In this document: piece after piece, positions 26,478 to 36,456 of the stretch | Layout: the number at the start of each line of letters is the position of its first letter | Position numbering within the stretch: position 1 is the first letter of the stretch | NCBI RefSeq assembly: GCF_013030945.1 | Contig: NZ_JABBXF010000023.1 | Span: 1-64,000, forward strand | DNA from: Streptomyces morookaense | Lineage (GTDB): Bacteria; Actinomycetota; Actinomycetes; Streptomycetales; Streptomycetaceae | Direction of reading: 5' to 3' | Length of the DNA stretch: 64,000 nucleotides | Notes under the pieces: generated by a model | The model's database searches: none | What the model was told of the DNA's origin: nothing | Seen by the model: the letters and a program-made list of their open reading frames with translations, nothing else | Made by a program: the position numbers and the translations under genes

Positions 26478-27320
26478 CTAGAGCAGGGCGGCCCGCGGAC
26501 CGTCCGGCTCCTCCAGCCGCCGCTCGTGGATCGCCCGCACGGTCTCGGAGCACTCGGCCTCGGTGAGCCTCCGGAAACCCTCGTCCGTGATCACGGTGAC
26601 GATCGGATAGATCCGGCGCGCCAGGTCCGGCCCGCCCGTCGCGGAGTCCTCGTCGGCCGCGTCGTACAGCGCCTGCGCCACCAGCGTGATCGTCTGCTGC
26701 TCCGTCAGATCCTCGCGGAACAGCTTCTTGAACGACCCGCGCGCGAAGAGCGAACCCGACCCCGTCGCCGCGAAGCCGTGCTCCTCCGAGCGCCCGCCCG
26801 TCACGTCGTAGGAGAAGATCCGCCCCTTCTGGCGGTCCACGTCCCACCCGGCGAACAGCGGCACCACGGCCAGGCCCTGCATGGCCATGCCCAGGTTGCT
26901 GCGGATCATCGTGGAGAGCCGGTTGGCCTTGCCCTCCAGGGAGAGCTGCACGCCCTCCACCTTCTCGAAGTGCTCCAGCTCCAGCTGGAACAGCTTGACC
27001 ATCTCCACGGCGAGACCCGCCGTGCCGGCGATCCCGACCGCCGAGTACTCGTCGGCCGGGAACACCTTCTCGATGTCCCGCTGCGCGATCAGGTTGCCCA
27101 TCGTCGCCCGCCGGTCACCGGCCAGCACCACGCCGCCCGGGAACGAGGCCGCCACGATCGTCGTCCCGTGCGGCGCCTCGACCACGCCCTGGGCCGGAAC
27201 CTGGCGGTTCCGCGGGAGCAGGTCGGGCTGGTGGGTGGCCAGGAAGTCCATGAACGAGGAGGAGCCGGGCGTCAGGAAGGCAGCAGGTAGACGCCCGATG
27301 CTACGAGGGTTGGCTTCCAC
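26478..27320 (-). CDS. prcB: 20S proteasome beta subunit PrcB
   Basis: A 280-residue catalytic subunit. A 52-residue propeptide ends at HG, and Thr53 ([19 protein letters not shown]) becomes the nucleophile after autocleavage; the catalytic Lys and Asp are visible in GDRRAT and downstream. GTG 27320 is supported by GGAAGG and by the conserved start MEANPRS. Its first 49 bases overlap the end of the endonuclease VII-like gene. It degrades pupylated proteins inside the PrcA/PrcB barrel. Confidence 0.97.
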   Translation of the reverse strand: MEANPRSIGRLPAAFLTPGSSSFMDFLATHQPDLLPRNRQVPAQGVVEAPHGTTIVAASFPGGVVLAGDRRATMGNLIAQRDIEKVFPADEYSAVGIAGTAGLAVEMVKLFQLELEHFEKVEGVQLSLEGKANRLSTMIRSNLGMAMQGLAVVPLFAGWDVDRQKGRIFSYDVTGGRSEEHGFAATGSGSLFARGSFKKLFREDLTEQQTITLVAQALYDAADEDSATGGPDLARRIYPIVTVITDEGFRRLTEAECSETVRAIHERRLEEPDGPRAALL

Positions 27321-27862
27321 ACGTTTCCTTCCAGGTACGCGATGGCCCGGCGCATGACGCCGACGTCATCTCTCAACTTTCCGAGTGCCGAGTTGCAGTT
27401 GAAGCACAGCACGCCACGGACCCTATCCGTCTCGTGGCAATGATCCACATGGACTGCCGAAGCTGCCAAGCAGATGCAGCAGACGCCTGCTTGCGCCGTG
27501 ATCATTTCATCGCGCTGGGCTTCGGTGATGCCATAGGTGCGCTTGAGGTGGCCGGCACGGCCTTCGGCGGCACGGCACGCCTTGCAGCGCGTCGAGAGGC
27601 CGTCGGAGGCCGTTGCGTTCCGATGCCACTCCGAATGCGGTTTGGTCTCCCCGCAGCGAAGGCAAAGCTTGTGGCCTTCCGGCACGTCCACTCTGGGGCG
27701 GACCTTCCTGCCCAGCGCCATCTGACGTGCGCGGTGATAGTCCGAGCCGCAATCCCGGCAGTGGCCCTGCAGGCCGTCCAAGTTGGTCCGCTTGATCGCG
27801 AAGCACTCTCGCGGCTTGTCCTCGCCGCACCGCGTGCAGCGCTTCGTCCCGTCAGCTTCCAT
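27272..27862 (-). CDS. Endonuclease VII-like HNH protein with zinc ribbons
   Basis: About 196 residues. Two treble-clef or ribbon units (CTRCGEDK...CRDCG and CLRCGETK...CKAC) precede a recombination endonuclease VII domain: [20 protein letters not shown] then [16 protein letters not shown], with the expected DHCH catalytic/metal residues and NCN. ATG 27862 is a compromise; GTG 27865 or further upstream is possible. It lies between pup and prcB and overlaps prcB by 49 bases. GC is clearly lower than in neighbours (35 of 60 bases at 27421-27480), suggesting acquisition. A role in the proteasome pathway is not evident; nuclease activity is inferred from motifs. Confidence 0.85.
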   Translation of the reverse strand: MEADGTKRCTRCGEDKPRECFAIKRTNLDGLQGHCRDCGSDYHRARQMALGRKVRPRVDVPEGHKLCLRCGETKPHSEWHRNATASDGLSTRCKACRAAEGRAGHLKRTYGITEAQRDEMITAQAGVCCICLAASAVHVDHCHETDRVRGVLCFNCNSALGKLRDDVGVMRRAIAYLEGNVWKPTLVASGVYLLPS

Positions 27863-27907
27863 CACCCACCCCACACTCTTCCACCTTCGATCCGAAGGCA
27901 AAAAAGC

Positions 27908-28126
27908 CTACTGGCCTCCCTTTTGAACGAAGGAGCGCACGAAATCCTCCGCGTTCTCCTCCAAGACATCGTCAATCTCATCCAGCACAGAGTCCACGTC
28001 GTCCGACAGCTTCTCGTGCCGCTCCTTGAGGTCCTCGGAGCCCTGCGCATCCTGCGCCTGCTCCTCGACCTCCTCCGTCGAACGCGTGGCCTTCTGCTGC
28101 CCGCCGCCGGTGTCCTTGGTCGCCAT
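27908..28126 (-). CDS. pup: Prokaryotic ubiquitin-like protein Pup
   Basis: A 72-residue, highly acidic, mostly disordered protein (MATKDTGGGQQKATRSTEEV...), with the helical region that Arc binds (SDDVDSVLDEIDDVLEENAE) and the C-terminal FVRSFVQKGGQ. It ends in GGQ, so Dop must deamidate the glutamine before PafA can ligate it. ATG 28126 is the family start; a GTG three codons earlier is less likely. It lies between dop and the endonuclease VII-like gene. Confidence 0.97.
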   Translation of the reverse strand: MATKDTGGGQQKATRSTEEVEEQAQDAQGSEDLKERHEKLSDDVDSVLDEIDDVLEENAEDFVRSFVQKGGQ

Positions 28127-28287
28127 GCCCCTCACCCCGCTCGTGTGTCGACGAAAGTTCCGTTCTGCGTGCGATCCCGGTGCAAGATCGACCCTACAAG
28201 CCGGGTCCCGCCCGCGACCTGCACTTGCTACAACGTCCCGGAACCACCGGGATGATTCCCGGATCGCCCGGTTCTTAAAGACCCTGC

Positions 28288-29799
28288 TCAGCCGCCCGAC
28301 AGCACCCGCACCAGCTCCTCCGCGGTGCGGCAGCGGTCCAGGAGTTCCTTGACGTGGTTGCGGGTGCCGCGCAGCGGTTCCAGGGTGGGGACGCGCTGCA
28401 GGGAGTCGCGGCCGGGAAGGTCGAAGATCACCGAGTCCCAGGAGGCCGCGGCCACGTCGTCCGCGTACTGCTCCAGGCAGCGGCCGCGGAAATAGGCCCG
28501 GGTGTCCTCCGGAGGGGCCGTCCTGGCGCGGGCCACCTCGGTCTCGTCCAGCAGCCGCCGCATCTTCCCGCGGGCGGCCAGGCGGTTGTACAGGCCTTTT
28601 TCCGGACGGACGTCCGCGTACTGCAGGTCCACCAGGTGCAGCCGGGCCGCGTCCCAGTTCAGGCCGTCGCGGCGGCGGTAGCCCTCCAGGAGCTCGAGCT
28701 TGGCGACCCAGTCCAGCTCTCCGGACAGGCTCATCGGGTCGCGCTCGAGCCGGTTGAGCACGTCCTCCCAGCGCCCCAGGACGTCCTTGGTCTGCTCGTC
28801 CGCGTCCGCGCCGAAGCGGTCCTCGACATACTTGCGCGCGAGCTCGAAGTACTCCATCTGCAGTTGCACGGCAGTGAGTGTGCGGCCGCTGCGGAGGGTG
28901 ATCAGGCGGCGCAGCGTGGGGTCGTGGCTGACCTGGTGGAGGGTGCGGACGGGCTGTTCGACGGCGAGGTCGGAGGCGATGAAGCCGTCCTCGATCATGG
29001 AGAGGACGAGGGCGGTGGTGCCGAGCTTGAGGTAGGTGGAGATCTCGGAGAGGTTGGCGTCACCGATGATCACGTGCAGCCGGCGGTACTTCTCGGCGTC
29101 GGAGTGGGGCTCGTCGCGGGTGTTGATGATGGGCCGCTTGAGGGTGGTCTCCAGGCCGACCTCGACCTCGAAGTAGTCGGCGCGCTGGCTGATCTGGAAG
29201 CCGTGTTCGTGGCCGTCCTGGCCGATGCCGACGCGGCCGGCGCCGGTGACGACCTGGCGGCAGACGAAGAAGGGCGTCAGATGGCGCACGATGTCCGAGA
29301 AGGGGGTCTCCCGCTTCATCAGGTAGTTCTCGTGGGTGCCGTAGGAGGCGCCTTTGTTGTCGGTGTTGTTCTTGTAGAGGTGGATCGGCTGGGCTCCGGG
29401 CAGCTGGGCGGCGCGCTCGGCGGCCTCGGCCATGATCCGTTCGCCGGCCTTGTCCCAGAGGACGGCGTCCCGGGGGTTGGTGATCTCCGGGGAGCTGTAC
29501 TCGGGGTGCGCGTGGTCGACGTAGAGCCGTGCCCCGTTGGTGAGGATGACGTTGGCCAGGCCGATGTCCTCGTCGGTGAGCTGGCTGGAGTCGGCGGCCT
29601 CACGGGCGAGGTCGAAGCCACGGGCGTCCCGCAGCGGGTTCTCCTCCTCGAAGTCCCAGCGGGCACGGCGTGCCCGGTGCATCGCTGCCGCGTAGGCGTT
29701 GACGATCTGGGACGAGGTGAGCATGGCATTGGCGTTCGGGTGACCGGGGACGGAGATCCCGTACTCCGTCTCGATGCCCATTACTCGCCGTACGGTCAT
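28288..29799 (-). CDS. dop: Pup deamidase/depupylase Dop
   Basis: A 503-residue homologue of PafA. It starts [16 protein letters not shown] (metal-binding Glu10), carries the Dop-loop insert (residues ~42-80, [19 protein letters not shown]) absent in PafA, and has the nucleophile-region Asp95 in [16 protein letters not shown]. It converts Pup-Gln to Pup-Glu and removes Pup from targets. AAGGAGG lies five bases before the start. It sits between arc and pup, as usual. Confidence 0.97.
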   Translation of the reverse strand: MTVRRVMGIETEYGISVPGHPNANAMLTSSQIVNAYAAAMHRARRARWDFEEENPLRDARGFDLAREAADSSQLTDEDIGLANVILTNGARLYVDHAHPEYSSPEITNPRDAVLWDKAGERIMAEAAERAAQLPGAQPIHLYKNNTDNKGASYGTHENYLMKRETPFSDIVRHLTPFFVCRQVVTGAGRVGIGQDGHEHGFQISQRADYFEVEVGLETTLKRPIINTRDEPHSDAEKYRRLHVIIGDANLSEISTYLKLGTTALVLSMIEDGFIASDLAVEQPVRTLHQVSHDPTLRRLITLRSGRTLTAVQLQMEYFELARKYVEDRFGADADEQTKDVLGRWEDVLNRLERDPMSLSGELDWVAKLELLEGYRRRDGLNWDAARLHLVDLQYADVRPEKGLYNRLAARGKMRRLLDETEVARARTAPPEDTRAYFRGRCLEQYADDVAAASWDSVIFDLPGRDSLQRVPTLEPLRGTRNHVKELLDRCRTAEELVRVLSGG

Positions 29800-30028
29800 G
29801 CGGCCCTCCTTGCCCGGCGGCGCCCCGGGATGGGGTCCGCGCTCAAGTACCGCTGCGCTTCCGGTCCGTGTGCGTCCCCCACGCGCTGCGCGGCGGTACC
29901 AGAGAGCCTAGAACGGCTTTGCGGCGCTGGGGAGATCATTACAGTCATTGCTCCGGTTCGTGCCGTGCCGGGGCCCGCGCTGGCGCGGCCGTAAAACACG
30001 ACCGGCCGCGGACGTCCTGGGAGCCCGC

Positions 30029-30044
30029 CGCCCCGAGGGGCGGG
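30029..30044 (-). terminator. Short GC hairpin after arc
   Basis: CCGCCCC (30029-30035) and GGGGCGG (30038-30044) form a tight seven-base stem with a two-base loop in the 274-base arc-dop spacer. It may weaken readthrough from arc to dop; the rest of the spacer holds no other feature I can support. Confidence 0.4.
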
Positions 30045-30073
30045 GGAAGGACATCCGCAGCCGGACGGCGGTG

Positions 30074-31840
30074 CTAGAGGTACTGGCCGGTATTGGCCAC
30101 GGTGTCGATGGAGCGTCCGGTGTCCGCGCCCTGCTTTCCGGTGACGAGGGTGCGGATGAAGACGATCCGCTCGCCCTTCTTGCCGGAGATGCGGGCCCAG
30201 TCGTCCGGGTTGGTGGTGTTGGGCAGGTCCTCGTTCTCCTTGAACTCGTCGACGCAGGCGGCGAGCAGGTGGGAGACGCGGAGGCCCTTCTGGTTGTGGT
30301 CGAGGAAGGCCTTGATGGCCATCTTCTTGGCCCGGTCCACGATGTTCTGGATCATCGCGCCGGAGTTGAAGTCCTTGAAGTAGAGGACTTCCTTGTCACC
30401 GTTGGCGTAGGTGACCTCCAGGAAGCGGTTCTCCTCGGACTCCGCGTACATCTGCTCGACGACCGACTGGATCATGCCGTCGACCGTGGCCCGGGCGTCT
30501 CCCCCGTGCTCGGCCAGGTCGTCCGCGTGCAGCGGCAGGGTCTCGGTCAGGTACTTGGAGAAGATGTCCTTGGCGGCCTCGGCGTCCGGGCGCTCGATCT
30601 TGATCTTCACGTCGAGCCGGCCGGGGCGCAGGATCGCGGGGTCGATCATGTCCTCGCGGTTGGAGGCGCCGATGACGATGACGTTCTCCAGGCCCTCCAC
30701 GCCGTCGATCTCGGAGAGCAGCTGCGGGACGATGGTGTTCTCCACGTCCGAGCTGACGCCGGAGCCGCGGGTGCGGAAGAGGGAGTCCATCTCGTCGAAG
30801 AAGACGATGACGGGGGTGCCCTCGCCGGCCTTCTCCCGGGCGCGCTGGAAGATCAGCCGGATGTGCCGCTCGGTCTCGCCGACGTACTTGTTGAGCAGTT
30901 CGGGGCCCTTGATGTTGAGGAAGAAGCTCTTCCCCGCGGGCTTGCCGGTGACCTCGGCGACCTTCTTGGCAAGGGAGTTGGCGACGGCCTTGGCGATGAG
31001 CGTCTTGCCGCAGCCGGGGGGGCCGTAGAGCAGGACGCCCTTGGGCGGCCGCAGTTCGTGCTCCTTGAAGAGGTCGGGGTAGAGGTAGGGGAGCTCGACC
31101 GCGTCGCGGATCAGCTCGATCTGGTTTCCCAGTCCGCCGATCTTCGTGTAGTCGATGTCCGGGACCTCTTCGAGGACGAGTTCCTCGACCTCGCTCTTCG
31201 GGATGACCTCGTAGACATAGCCGGAGCGGGACTCCAGCAGGAGGGCGTCTCCGGGGCGGATGGTGGCGTCCAGCAGCGGCTCGGCGAGCCTCACCACCCG
31301 CTCCTCGTCGGTGTGTCCGATGACCAGGGCCCGTTCGCCGTCCTCGAGGATCTCCTTGAGGGTGACGATGTCGCCGTGCCGCTCGAAGGCCATCGCATCG
31401 ACCACGTTCAGCGCCTCGTTGAGCATGACCTCCTGGCCGGGCCTGAGGTCCTCGAGCTCTACGCCGGGGCTGACGTTGACCCGGAGTTTGCGGCCTCCGG
31501 TGAAGATGTCGGCGGTGCCGTCCTCGTTGGGCTGCAGGAAGACGCCGAAGCCGGCGGGCGGCTGGGCGAGCCGGTCGACTTCTTCCTTGAGGGCCACGAT
31601 CTGATCGCGGGCCTCACGCAGGGTGTTCGCGAGCCGCTCGTTCTGTGCGGAGACGCCGGCCAGGTTGGTCTGGAGCTCGACGATCCGCTCTTCGAGAATC
31701 CTCGTGTGACGCGGAGAGTCGGCGAGCTTGCGTCGCAGGACGGCGATCTCCTGCTCAAGGTAGGCAACCTGGCCCGCGGGGTCGTCAGACCCTCGTCCCG
31801 GCCGGATGCCGCGGTTCATGTCGTCGTCGTGGGCTGCCAC
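30074..31840 (-). CDS. arc: Proteasome-associated AAA ATPase Arc (Mpa)
   Basis: A 588-residue hexameric unfoldase. An N-terminal coiled coil that captures Pup ([20 protein letters not shown] onward) leads into tandem OB domains, then the AAA module with Walker A GPPGCGKT and Walker [13 protein letters not shown]. The C-terminus is GQYL, the motif that docks on the 20S alpha ring. GTG 31840 is chosen because GGAGG is eight bases upstream and the protein then begins [11 protein letters not shown]. It feeds pupylated proteins into PrcAB. Confidence 0.97.
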   Translation of the reverse strand: MAAHDDDMNRGIRPGRGSDDPAGQVAYLEQEIAVLRRKLADSPRHTRILEERIVELQTNLAGVSAQNERLANTLREARDQIVALKEEVDRLAQPPAGFGVFLQPNEDGTADIFTGGRKLRVNVSPGVELEDLRPGQEVMLNEALNVVDAMAFERHGDIVTLKEILEDGERALVIGHTDEERVVRLAEPLLDATIRPGDALLLESRSGYVYEVIPKSEVEELVLEEVPDIDYTKIGGLGNQIELIRDAVELPYLYPDLFKEHELRPPKGVLLYGPPGCGKTLIAKAVANSLAKKVAEVTGKPAGKSFFLNIKGPELLNKYVGETERHIRLIFQRAREKAGEGTPVIVFFDEMDSLFRTRGSGVSSDVENTIVPQLLSEIDGVEGLENVIVIGASNREDMIDPAILRPGRLDVKIKIERPDAEAAKDIFSKYLTETLPLHADDLAEHGGDARATVDGMIQSVVEQMYAESEENRFLEVTYANGDKEVLYFKDFNSGAMIQNIVDRAKKMAIKAFLDHNQKGLRVSHLLAACVDEFKENEDLPNTTNPDDWARISGKKGERIVFIRTLVTGKQGADTGRSIDTVANTGQYL

Positions 31841-32088
31841 GGTCCTCACCTCCTCCAAGGGGAGCTGGACGCTTCCAGACCCTACCTGGGCCGGTGCAGG
31901 TTGAAACCCCTAGATCACAAACCCGGTAGGAGTGTGTCCGATCTTCACCCTTGCGCACGTCCTCACGGGAGGGGGATACCCACCCATCAACATCGGAAAG
32001 CGGGCGGTTGTATCGTCGACTCGGTCAACACCCGTCAGGGCTGGCTCCATTTGATTCACGTACGCAGGAAACGGCAGGCGAGACGACC

Positions 32089-32379
32089 GTGCAGAACGAA
32101 GGCCTCAGCGAGCTGGAAGTCTGGATCGACCAGGACCTGTGCACCGGTGACGGCATCTGCGTGCAGTATGCGCCCGAGGTCTTCGAGCTGGACATCGACG
32201 GCCTGGCGTATGTGAAGAGCGCGGACGACGAACTGCTGCAGGACAAGGGTGCCACGACTCCCGTTCCGCTGCCGTTGCTGAACGACGTCCGGGACTCGGC
32301 GAAGGAGTGCCCCGGCGACTGCATCCACGTGCGCCGGGTCTCCGACGGCGTCGAGGTCTACGGCCCCGACGCGGAGTGA
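32089..32379 (+). CDS. Small ferredoxin (3Fe-4S/4Fe-4S type)
   Basis: A 96-residue acidic ferredoxin. Cysteines 18 and 24 (CTGDGIC) and 74 and 78 (CPGDC) are the likely cluster ligands, in the pattern of single-cluster ferredoxins that partner cytochromes P450. GTG 32089 follows a GGCGAG-like ribosome site. It is divergent from arc; this placement is conserved in actinomycetes, but a link with the proteasome is unknown. No P450 is nearby. Cluster type is inferred. Confidence 0.88.
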   Translation: MQNEGLSELEVWIDQDLCTGDGICVQYAPEVFELDIDGLAYVKSADDELLQDKGATTPVPLPLLNDVRDSAKECPGDCIHVRRVSDGVEVYGPDAE

Positions 32380-32383
32380 CGGT

Positions 32384-32938
32384 TCAGACACTTCCTGCGA
32401 CGGGAAGCGCGGTGAGCCCGAACTTCCCGTCCCGCCACCGCCATTCGACCGCCCGGCGCAGATCCGGGCAGCATCGGGGCACGCCCGCCCCGGAGTAGCC
32501 GAGCAGTGTGGCCGAAATCCTGTCGTCCGTCGCGGTGAAGGCGGTGACGCTCATCTTCTGCCGCGGGTCCACGAGCGTGGCGACGACGCGGGGCGGTTCG
32601 CCCTTCGCGGTGGGCGCGGCAAGGACGTAGACGCCGCTGGGCGGTGTGCCCCCGCCGGCGCGGCAGCGCACGACGGCGGCCGTCTCGGGACGGCCGTCCC
32701 CGTCGAGGTCCGCGGCTTCCTGCTTGACGACCTCCACGGGCACCCGGCCGCAGTCCAGGGGGAAGTGGGCGGCGCGGGCGTCGGGCGCGGGAGTGCGCAG
32801 GGCGACGGGCGCGGTGGTGTCGCCGGGGCCCAGCAGGGCGGTGCCCGCGATCACGGCGGCGAGGGCGGCGGCGGTGCCGAGCCAGTGCGCGGGTCGGGGG
32901 CGGGCGTGCGGGAGGGGCGGTGGCCCGGCAGGGTGCAC
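32384..32938 (-). CDS. Membrane-anchored hypothetical protein
   Basis: 184 residues starting at GTG 32938, preceded by CAGGAG at four to five bases. A basic, Pro-rich N-terminus is followed by one membrane helix (LGTAAALAAVIAGTALLGPG) and an external domain with DLDGDGRPETAAVVRC, reminiscent of a calcium-loop/FG-GAP strand, and several cysteines. I recognise no named family. It is convergent with the ferredoxin gene (four bases between stops). Confidence 0.7.
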   Translation of the reverse strand: MHPAGPPPLPHARPRPAHWLGTAAALAAVIAGTALLGPGDTTAPVALRTPAPDARAAHFPLDCGRVPVEVVKQEAADLDGDGRPETAAVVRCRAGGGTPPSGVYVLAAPTAKGEPPRVVATLVDPRQKMSVTAFTATDDRISATLLGYSGAGVPRCCPDLRRAVEWRWRDGKFGLTALPVAGSV

Positions 32939-33027
32939 GTGACTCCTGAGGGTGCGCGAGGACGTGGATCTTCCGCATCGTGTCATACGACTTGCCGCCG
33001 GGGAACAGCGGCTCGCCCTCAACGCAG

Positions 33028-33076
33028 CGGCGCCGCCCCCGAGTTCCGCGGTGTGCGGGACCCGGGGGCGGCGCCG
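33028..33076 (-). terminator. Hairpin terminator after trmI
   Basis: CGGCGCCGCCCCCG (33028-33041) and CGGGGGCGGCGCCG (33063-33076) pair perfectly. The hairpin lies 20 bases beyond the trmI stop. Confidence 0.75.
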
Positions 33077-33095
33077 GTGGTGTACGGCCGGGAGG

Positions 33096-33983
33096 TCAGC
33101 CCTTGTTGGGGCCTTCGTAGTCCTCGCCGTAGGCGCCCTTCGCCGGACGGCGGCGGCGCATGGGGGGCTCGACGCCGTCGGCGAGGCGGCGGGCGGTGAC
33201 GAGGAAGCCGGTGTGGCCGATCATGCGGTGGTCCGGGCGGACGGCCAGGCCCTCGACGTGCCAGTTGCGGATCATCGACTCCCACGGCTGCGGTTCGGCG
33301 AAGCAGCCGATCTCGCGGATGGACTCGACGGTGCGCGCGAGCTGGGTGGTGGTGGCCACGTAGCAGCAGAGGATGCCGCCGGGGACGAGGGCCTTACGGA
33401 CGGCCTCCAGGCACTCCCAGGGGGCGAGCATGTCCAGGATGACCCGGTCGACATCGGTGTCGGAGAGGTTGTCCTGGAGGTCGCCCACGGTGAGCTGCCA
33501 GGCGGGGTGCGGGCCGCCGAAGTAGCGCTCGACGTTCTGCTGGGCGATCTCGGCGAAGTCGGCGCGGCGCTCGTAGGAGTGCAGCATGCCCTGGTCGCCG
33601 ATGGCGCGCAGCAGGAAGCTGCTCAGGGAGCCGGAGCCGACACCCGCCTCCACGACGCGGGCGCCGGGGAAGATGTCGGCGAAGGCCAGGATCTGCCCCG
33701 CGTCCTTGGGGTAGACCACCGCGGCTCCGCGCGGCATGGACAGGACGTAGTCGGGGAGCAGGGGGCGCAGCGCGAGGTAGGCGACGTTTCCCGTGGTACG
33801 GACAACACTGCCCTCGGGGGCACCAATCAGCTCGTCGTGCGGGAAGGCACCCTTGTGGGTGTGGAACTGCTTCCCGGCTTCGAGCGTGAAGGTGTAGTGG
33901 CGTCCCTTGGGGTCGGTGAGCTGGACCTGGTCCCCGACCTGGAAGGGCCCGCGACGGCGGGCGGCACCGGTCGGTTCGGACAT
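33096..33983 (-). CDS. trmI: tRNA (adenine-58-N1)-methyltransferase TrmI
   Basis: A 295-residue class I methyltransferase. An N-terminal small beta domain (residues ~15-75) precedes the SAM-binding Rossmann fold with ARVVEAGVGSGSLSSFLLRA; VILDMLAPWE is the acidic/aromatic active-site motif IV. The family methylates A58 in the T-loop of tRNA, and actinobacterial enzymes (Rv2118c type) share this layout. It neighbours the pup-proteasome cluster in actinomycetes. The start is ATG 33983. Confidence 0.93.
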   Translation of the reverse strand: MSEPTGAARRRGPFQVGDQVQLTDPKGRHYTFTLEAGKQFHTHKGAFPHDELIGAPEGSVVRTTGNVAYLALRPLLPDYVLSMPRGAAVVYPKDAGQILAFADIFPGARVVEAGVGSGSLSSFLLRAIGDQGMLHSYERRADFAEIAQQNVERYFGGPHPAWQLTVGDLQDNLSDTDVDRVILDMLAPWECLEAVRKALVPGGILCCYVATTTQLARTVESIREIGCFAEPQPWESMIRNWHVEGLAVRPDHRMIGHTGFLVTARRLADGVEPPMRRRRPAKGAYGEDYEGPNKG

Positions 33984-34037
33984 GTGACCCAGCCTACCGG
34001 GTGGCCTGCGGCCTGCTGACCACTCGTGCGGTGCGGG

Positions 34038-34143
34038 GCGCCCCGTCAGGGGGATGTGCGTCGGCTGCGGGCCGGTGGGGGCTGGTCGCGCAGTTCCTCC
34101 CCCAGCTACCGCTGGGGGTACCCCCAGCGCCCCTACGGGGCGC
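34038..34143. repeat. Dispersed intergenic repeat, copy C (with inserted sub-hairpin)
   Basis: It contains GCGCCCCGTCAGGGG and GGTCGCGCAGTTCC and closes with CCCTACGGGGCGC. The right arm is interrupted by a second common Streptomyces hairpin, CCCCCAGCTACCGCTGGGGG. It covers the last ten bases of the site-2 protease gene. Confidence 0.7.
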
Positions 34144-35374
34144 CCGGCCGGGCCATTGCGGCCACGAAAGCGCGTTCCACGTCCGCCGTGGACAGGACGC
34201 CGTAGATCTCGCCGCTCTCCTCGGTCACGAGGTATTCGGTCGCGGGGTGGGCGCGCAGCGTTTCCAGGAGGTCCTCGCCCGTGAGCTCGGCCGAGACGTG
34301 CATCTCGGCGGTGAGGTCCTGCGCGAGGCCGCCGACCGCGACCCAGGGGCGGCGGTGCTGGGGCACCGCGACGATGGCGGCCTCGCGGACGAGGGCGGTC
34401 GGGGTGCCCTGGCCGTCGACGACGACCAGGGCGCGGGCGCCCGCCTCGTTGGCGCGGCGGAGGGCTTCGGAGAGGGGCGTGGCGGCCTCGACGGGGACGG
34501 CGCGGCGGGTGAGGGCGCGGGCGCGCAGGCCGGGCAGGTGCTCGCGGAGGCGGGCCATGCGCAGGCTGTTGCCGGCGCCGGTCCAGATGATGGCGGCGAG
34601 GATGGCGGCGAGGAGCGCGTCGGTGAGGGAGTCGACGCCGCCGAAGTCGGCGGGGGCGTCGCCGAGGCCGCCGTGGGTGAGCAGCGGGAGGCCGACGAGC
34701 ACGGAGACGGCGAGGGCCCGGCCGACCCAGGCGGCGGCGATGGTTCCGGTCATGGCCCGGCCGCTGATCTTCCAGACGACGGCGCGGAGCATCCGGCCAC
34801 CGTCCAGGGGCAGACCGGGCAGCAGGTTGAAGACGGCGACCAGCAGGTTGGAGATCATGAGCCCGGCGAGCAGGACGCCGGGGACGGTGGCGGGCTCGAC
34901 GGCGAGCCAGCCGAGGTAGAACAGGCCGGCCAGGACGAGGGAGAGCAGGGGGCCGACGAAGGCCAGCACGAACTCGCGGCCGGGGGTCTCGCTCTCCTTC
35001 TCGATCTCGGAGACACCGCCGAAGAACTGCAGCTGGATGCGGCGCACCGGGAGTTTGAAGCGCAGGGCGGCCACGGTGTGGGCGAGTTCGTGGACGAGCA
35101 CGGAGGCGTAGAAGGCGACCGCGAAGAAGAGGGAGACCAGGTAGCGGGCGCGGCCCAGTTCGGGCAGGACGCGGTCGAGCTGGCCGCCGAAGACCCAGGT
35201 GATCAGGGCGGCGACGAGGAACCAGCTGGGGGCCACGTAGACGGGTACGCCGAAGGGCCGGCCCATGAGGATGCCGCCGCCGCTGCCTCGTGGGCGCGGC
35301 GGCCTGCGGTCCCCGGGGCCGGGCTGCCCGCCGGTCCCCCCGCCGCCGGATCGGCCCTGGCCGCTTGTCTCCAC
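34133..35374 (-). CDS. Site-2 protease family membrane zinc metalloprotease (M50) with CBS domains
   Basis: A 413-residue intramembrane protease. A Gly/Pro-rich N-terminal tail is followed by membrane helices carrying the zinc motif HELAH (95-99) and the third ligand Asp191 in NLLPGLPLDGGR. The C-terminal ~140 residues form a CBS pair (RRAVPVEAATPLSEALRRAN; LRAHPATEYLVTEES). Such enzymes cleave membrane-bound anti-sigma factors or signal peptides, with CBS sensing nucleotides. The substrate is unknown. It is divergent from the RecB-like nuclease gene. Its 3' end overlaps a dispersed repeat. Confidence 0.92.
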   Translation of the reverse strand: METSGQGRSGGGGTGGQPGPGDRRPPRPRGSGGGILMGRPFGVPVYVAPSWFLVAALITWVFGGQLDRVLPELGRARYLVSLFFAVAFYASVLVHELAHTVAALRFKLPVRRIQLQFFGGVSEIEKESETPGREFVLAFVGPLLSLVLAGLFYLGWLAVEPATVPGVLLAGLMISNLLVAVFNLLPGLPLDGGRMLRAVVWKISGRAMTGTIAAAWVGRALAVSVLVGLPLLTHGGLGDAPADFGGVDSLTDALLAAILAAIIWTGAGNSLRMARLREHLPGLRARALTRRAVPVEAATPLSEALRRANEAGARALVVVDGQGTPTALVREAAIVAVPQHRRPWVAVGGLAQDLTAEMHVSAELTGEDLLETLRAHPATEYLVTEESGEIYGVLSTADVERAFVAAMARPGAP

Positions 35375-35514
35375 GGTGTCGGTGTCCCCTCGTCGGATGC
35401 GTTTCCCCGCACCCGCCCGGTGCGCTGTCTTTTCACACGATCATGCAGTGCGGGGCCCCCTGCCGTCGATGGTATGCGCCCGGCTGTCGGTGACGGGCCG
35501 TAGGGTTCTGTGTC

Positions 35515-36441
35515 ATGGATACCGCCACCGAGCATTCCGCCGTTCCGGCCCCGGAGGGGGCCGGCAGCCGTGTTCCCGCGCAGTCCGGGCCGTCTCGGCC
35601 GGTGTCGCGGCCGGTGTCGCTGTCGCCGTCGCGTGCGGCGGATTTCATGCGGTGTCCGCTGCTCTACCGCTTCCGGGTGATCGACCGGCTGCCGGAGAAG
35701 CCCAGCGCGGCGGCCACCCGGGGCACGGTGGTGCATGCGGTGCTGGAGCGGCTCTTCGACGCCCCGGCGGCCGAGCGCACGGTGCCGCGGGCGCGCGGGA
35801 TGGTGCCGGGTGCGTGGGAGGAGCTGCTGGCGGCGCGGCCGGAGCTGGCGGAGCTGTTCGCCCGGGAGGACGGTTCGCAGGACGCGGAGCAGCTGGGGAA
35901 GTGGCTGGCCGACGCGGAGAAGCTGGTGGAGCGCTGGTTCACGCTGGAGGATCCGGCACGGCTGGAGCCGGCGGAGCGCGAGCTCGTCGTGGAGACGACG
36001 CTGGAGTCGGGTCTGCTGCTGCGCGGCATCGTCGACCGGCTGGATGTGGCGCCCTCGGGCGAGGTGCGCATCGTGGACTACAAGACGGGCAAGGCCCCGG
36101 CTCCGCAGTACCGCCAGGACGCGCTGTTCCAGATGATGTTCTACGCGCTGGTGGTGTGGCGGCTGCGCGGGCGGGTGCCGCGCCGGCTGCAGTTGGTCTA
36201 CCTCGGCAGCGGGGACGTGCTGACGTACGACCCGGTGGAGGCGGAGCTGCTGGCGGTGGAGCGCAAGCTGCGGGCCCTGTGGGACGCGATCATGCTGGCC
36301 ACGGAGACGGGCGACTGGCGTCCGCGGCCGACGAAGCTGTGCGGCTGGTGCGACCACCAGGCGGTGTGCCCGGAATTCGGCGGCACTCCCCCGCCGTATC
36401 CGCTGGCCGTGGAGGCGCAGGGCAGAATGGACGCGGTCTAG
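35515..36441 (+). CDS. RecB-family PD-(D/E)XK exonuclease with Fe-S cluster motif
   Basis: 308 residues. The nuclease core shows GIVDRLDVAP and VRIVDYKTGKAP (the D...D-x-K catalytic pattern). Cys47 (FMRCPLLYRF) together with Cys276, Cys279 and Cys285 (CGWCDHQAVC) gives the C...C-x2-C-x5-C arrangement that holds a [4Fe-4S] cluster in AddB and Cas4-like nucleases. No helicase domain is present. It lies 15 bases upstream of a response regulator, so the two are likely co-transcribed. A DNA repair role is inferred. Confidence 0.9.
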   Translation: MDTATEHSAVPAPEGAGSRVPAQSGPSRPVSRPVSLSPSRAADFMRCPLLYRFRVIDRLPEKPSAAATRGTVVHAVLERLFDAPAAERTVPRARGMVPGAWEELLAARPELAELFAREDGSQDAEQLGKWLADAEKLVERWFTLEDPARLEPAERELVVETTLESGLLLRGIVDRLDVAPSGEVRIVDYKTGKAPAPQYRQDALFQMMFYALVVWRLRGRVPRRLQLVYLGSGDVLTYDPVEAELLAVERKLRALWDAIMLATETGDWRPRPTKLCGWCDHQAVCPEFGGTPPPYPLAVEAQGRMDAV

Positions 36442-36456
36442 CGAAGGAGTTCTCCT

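Noticed and set aside
26440..26847. Additional gene overlapping prcB
   Set aside because: It is in a same-strand shadow frame of prcB without homology; prcB is complete and conserved.
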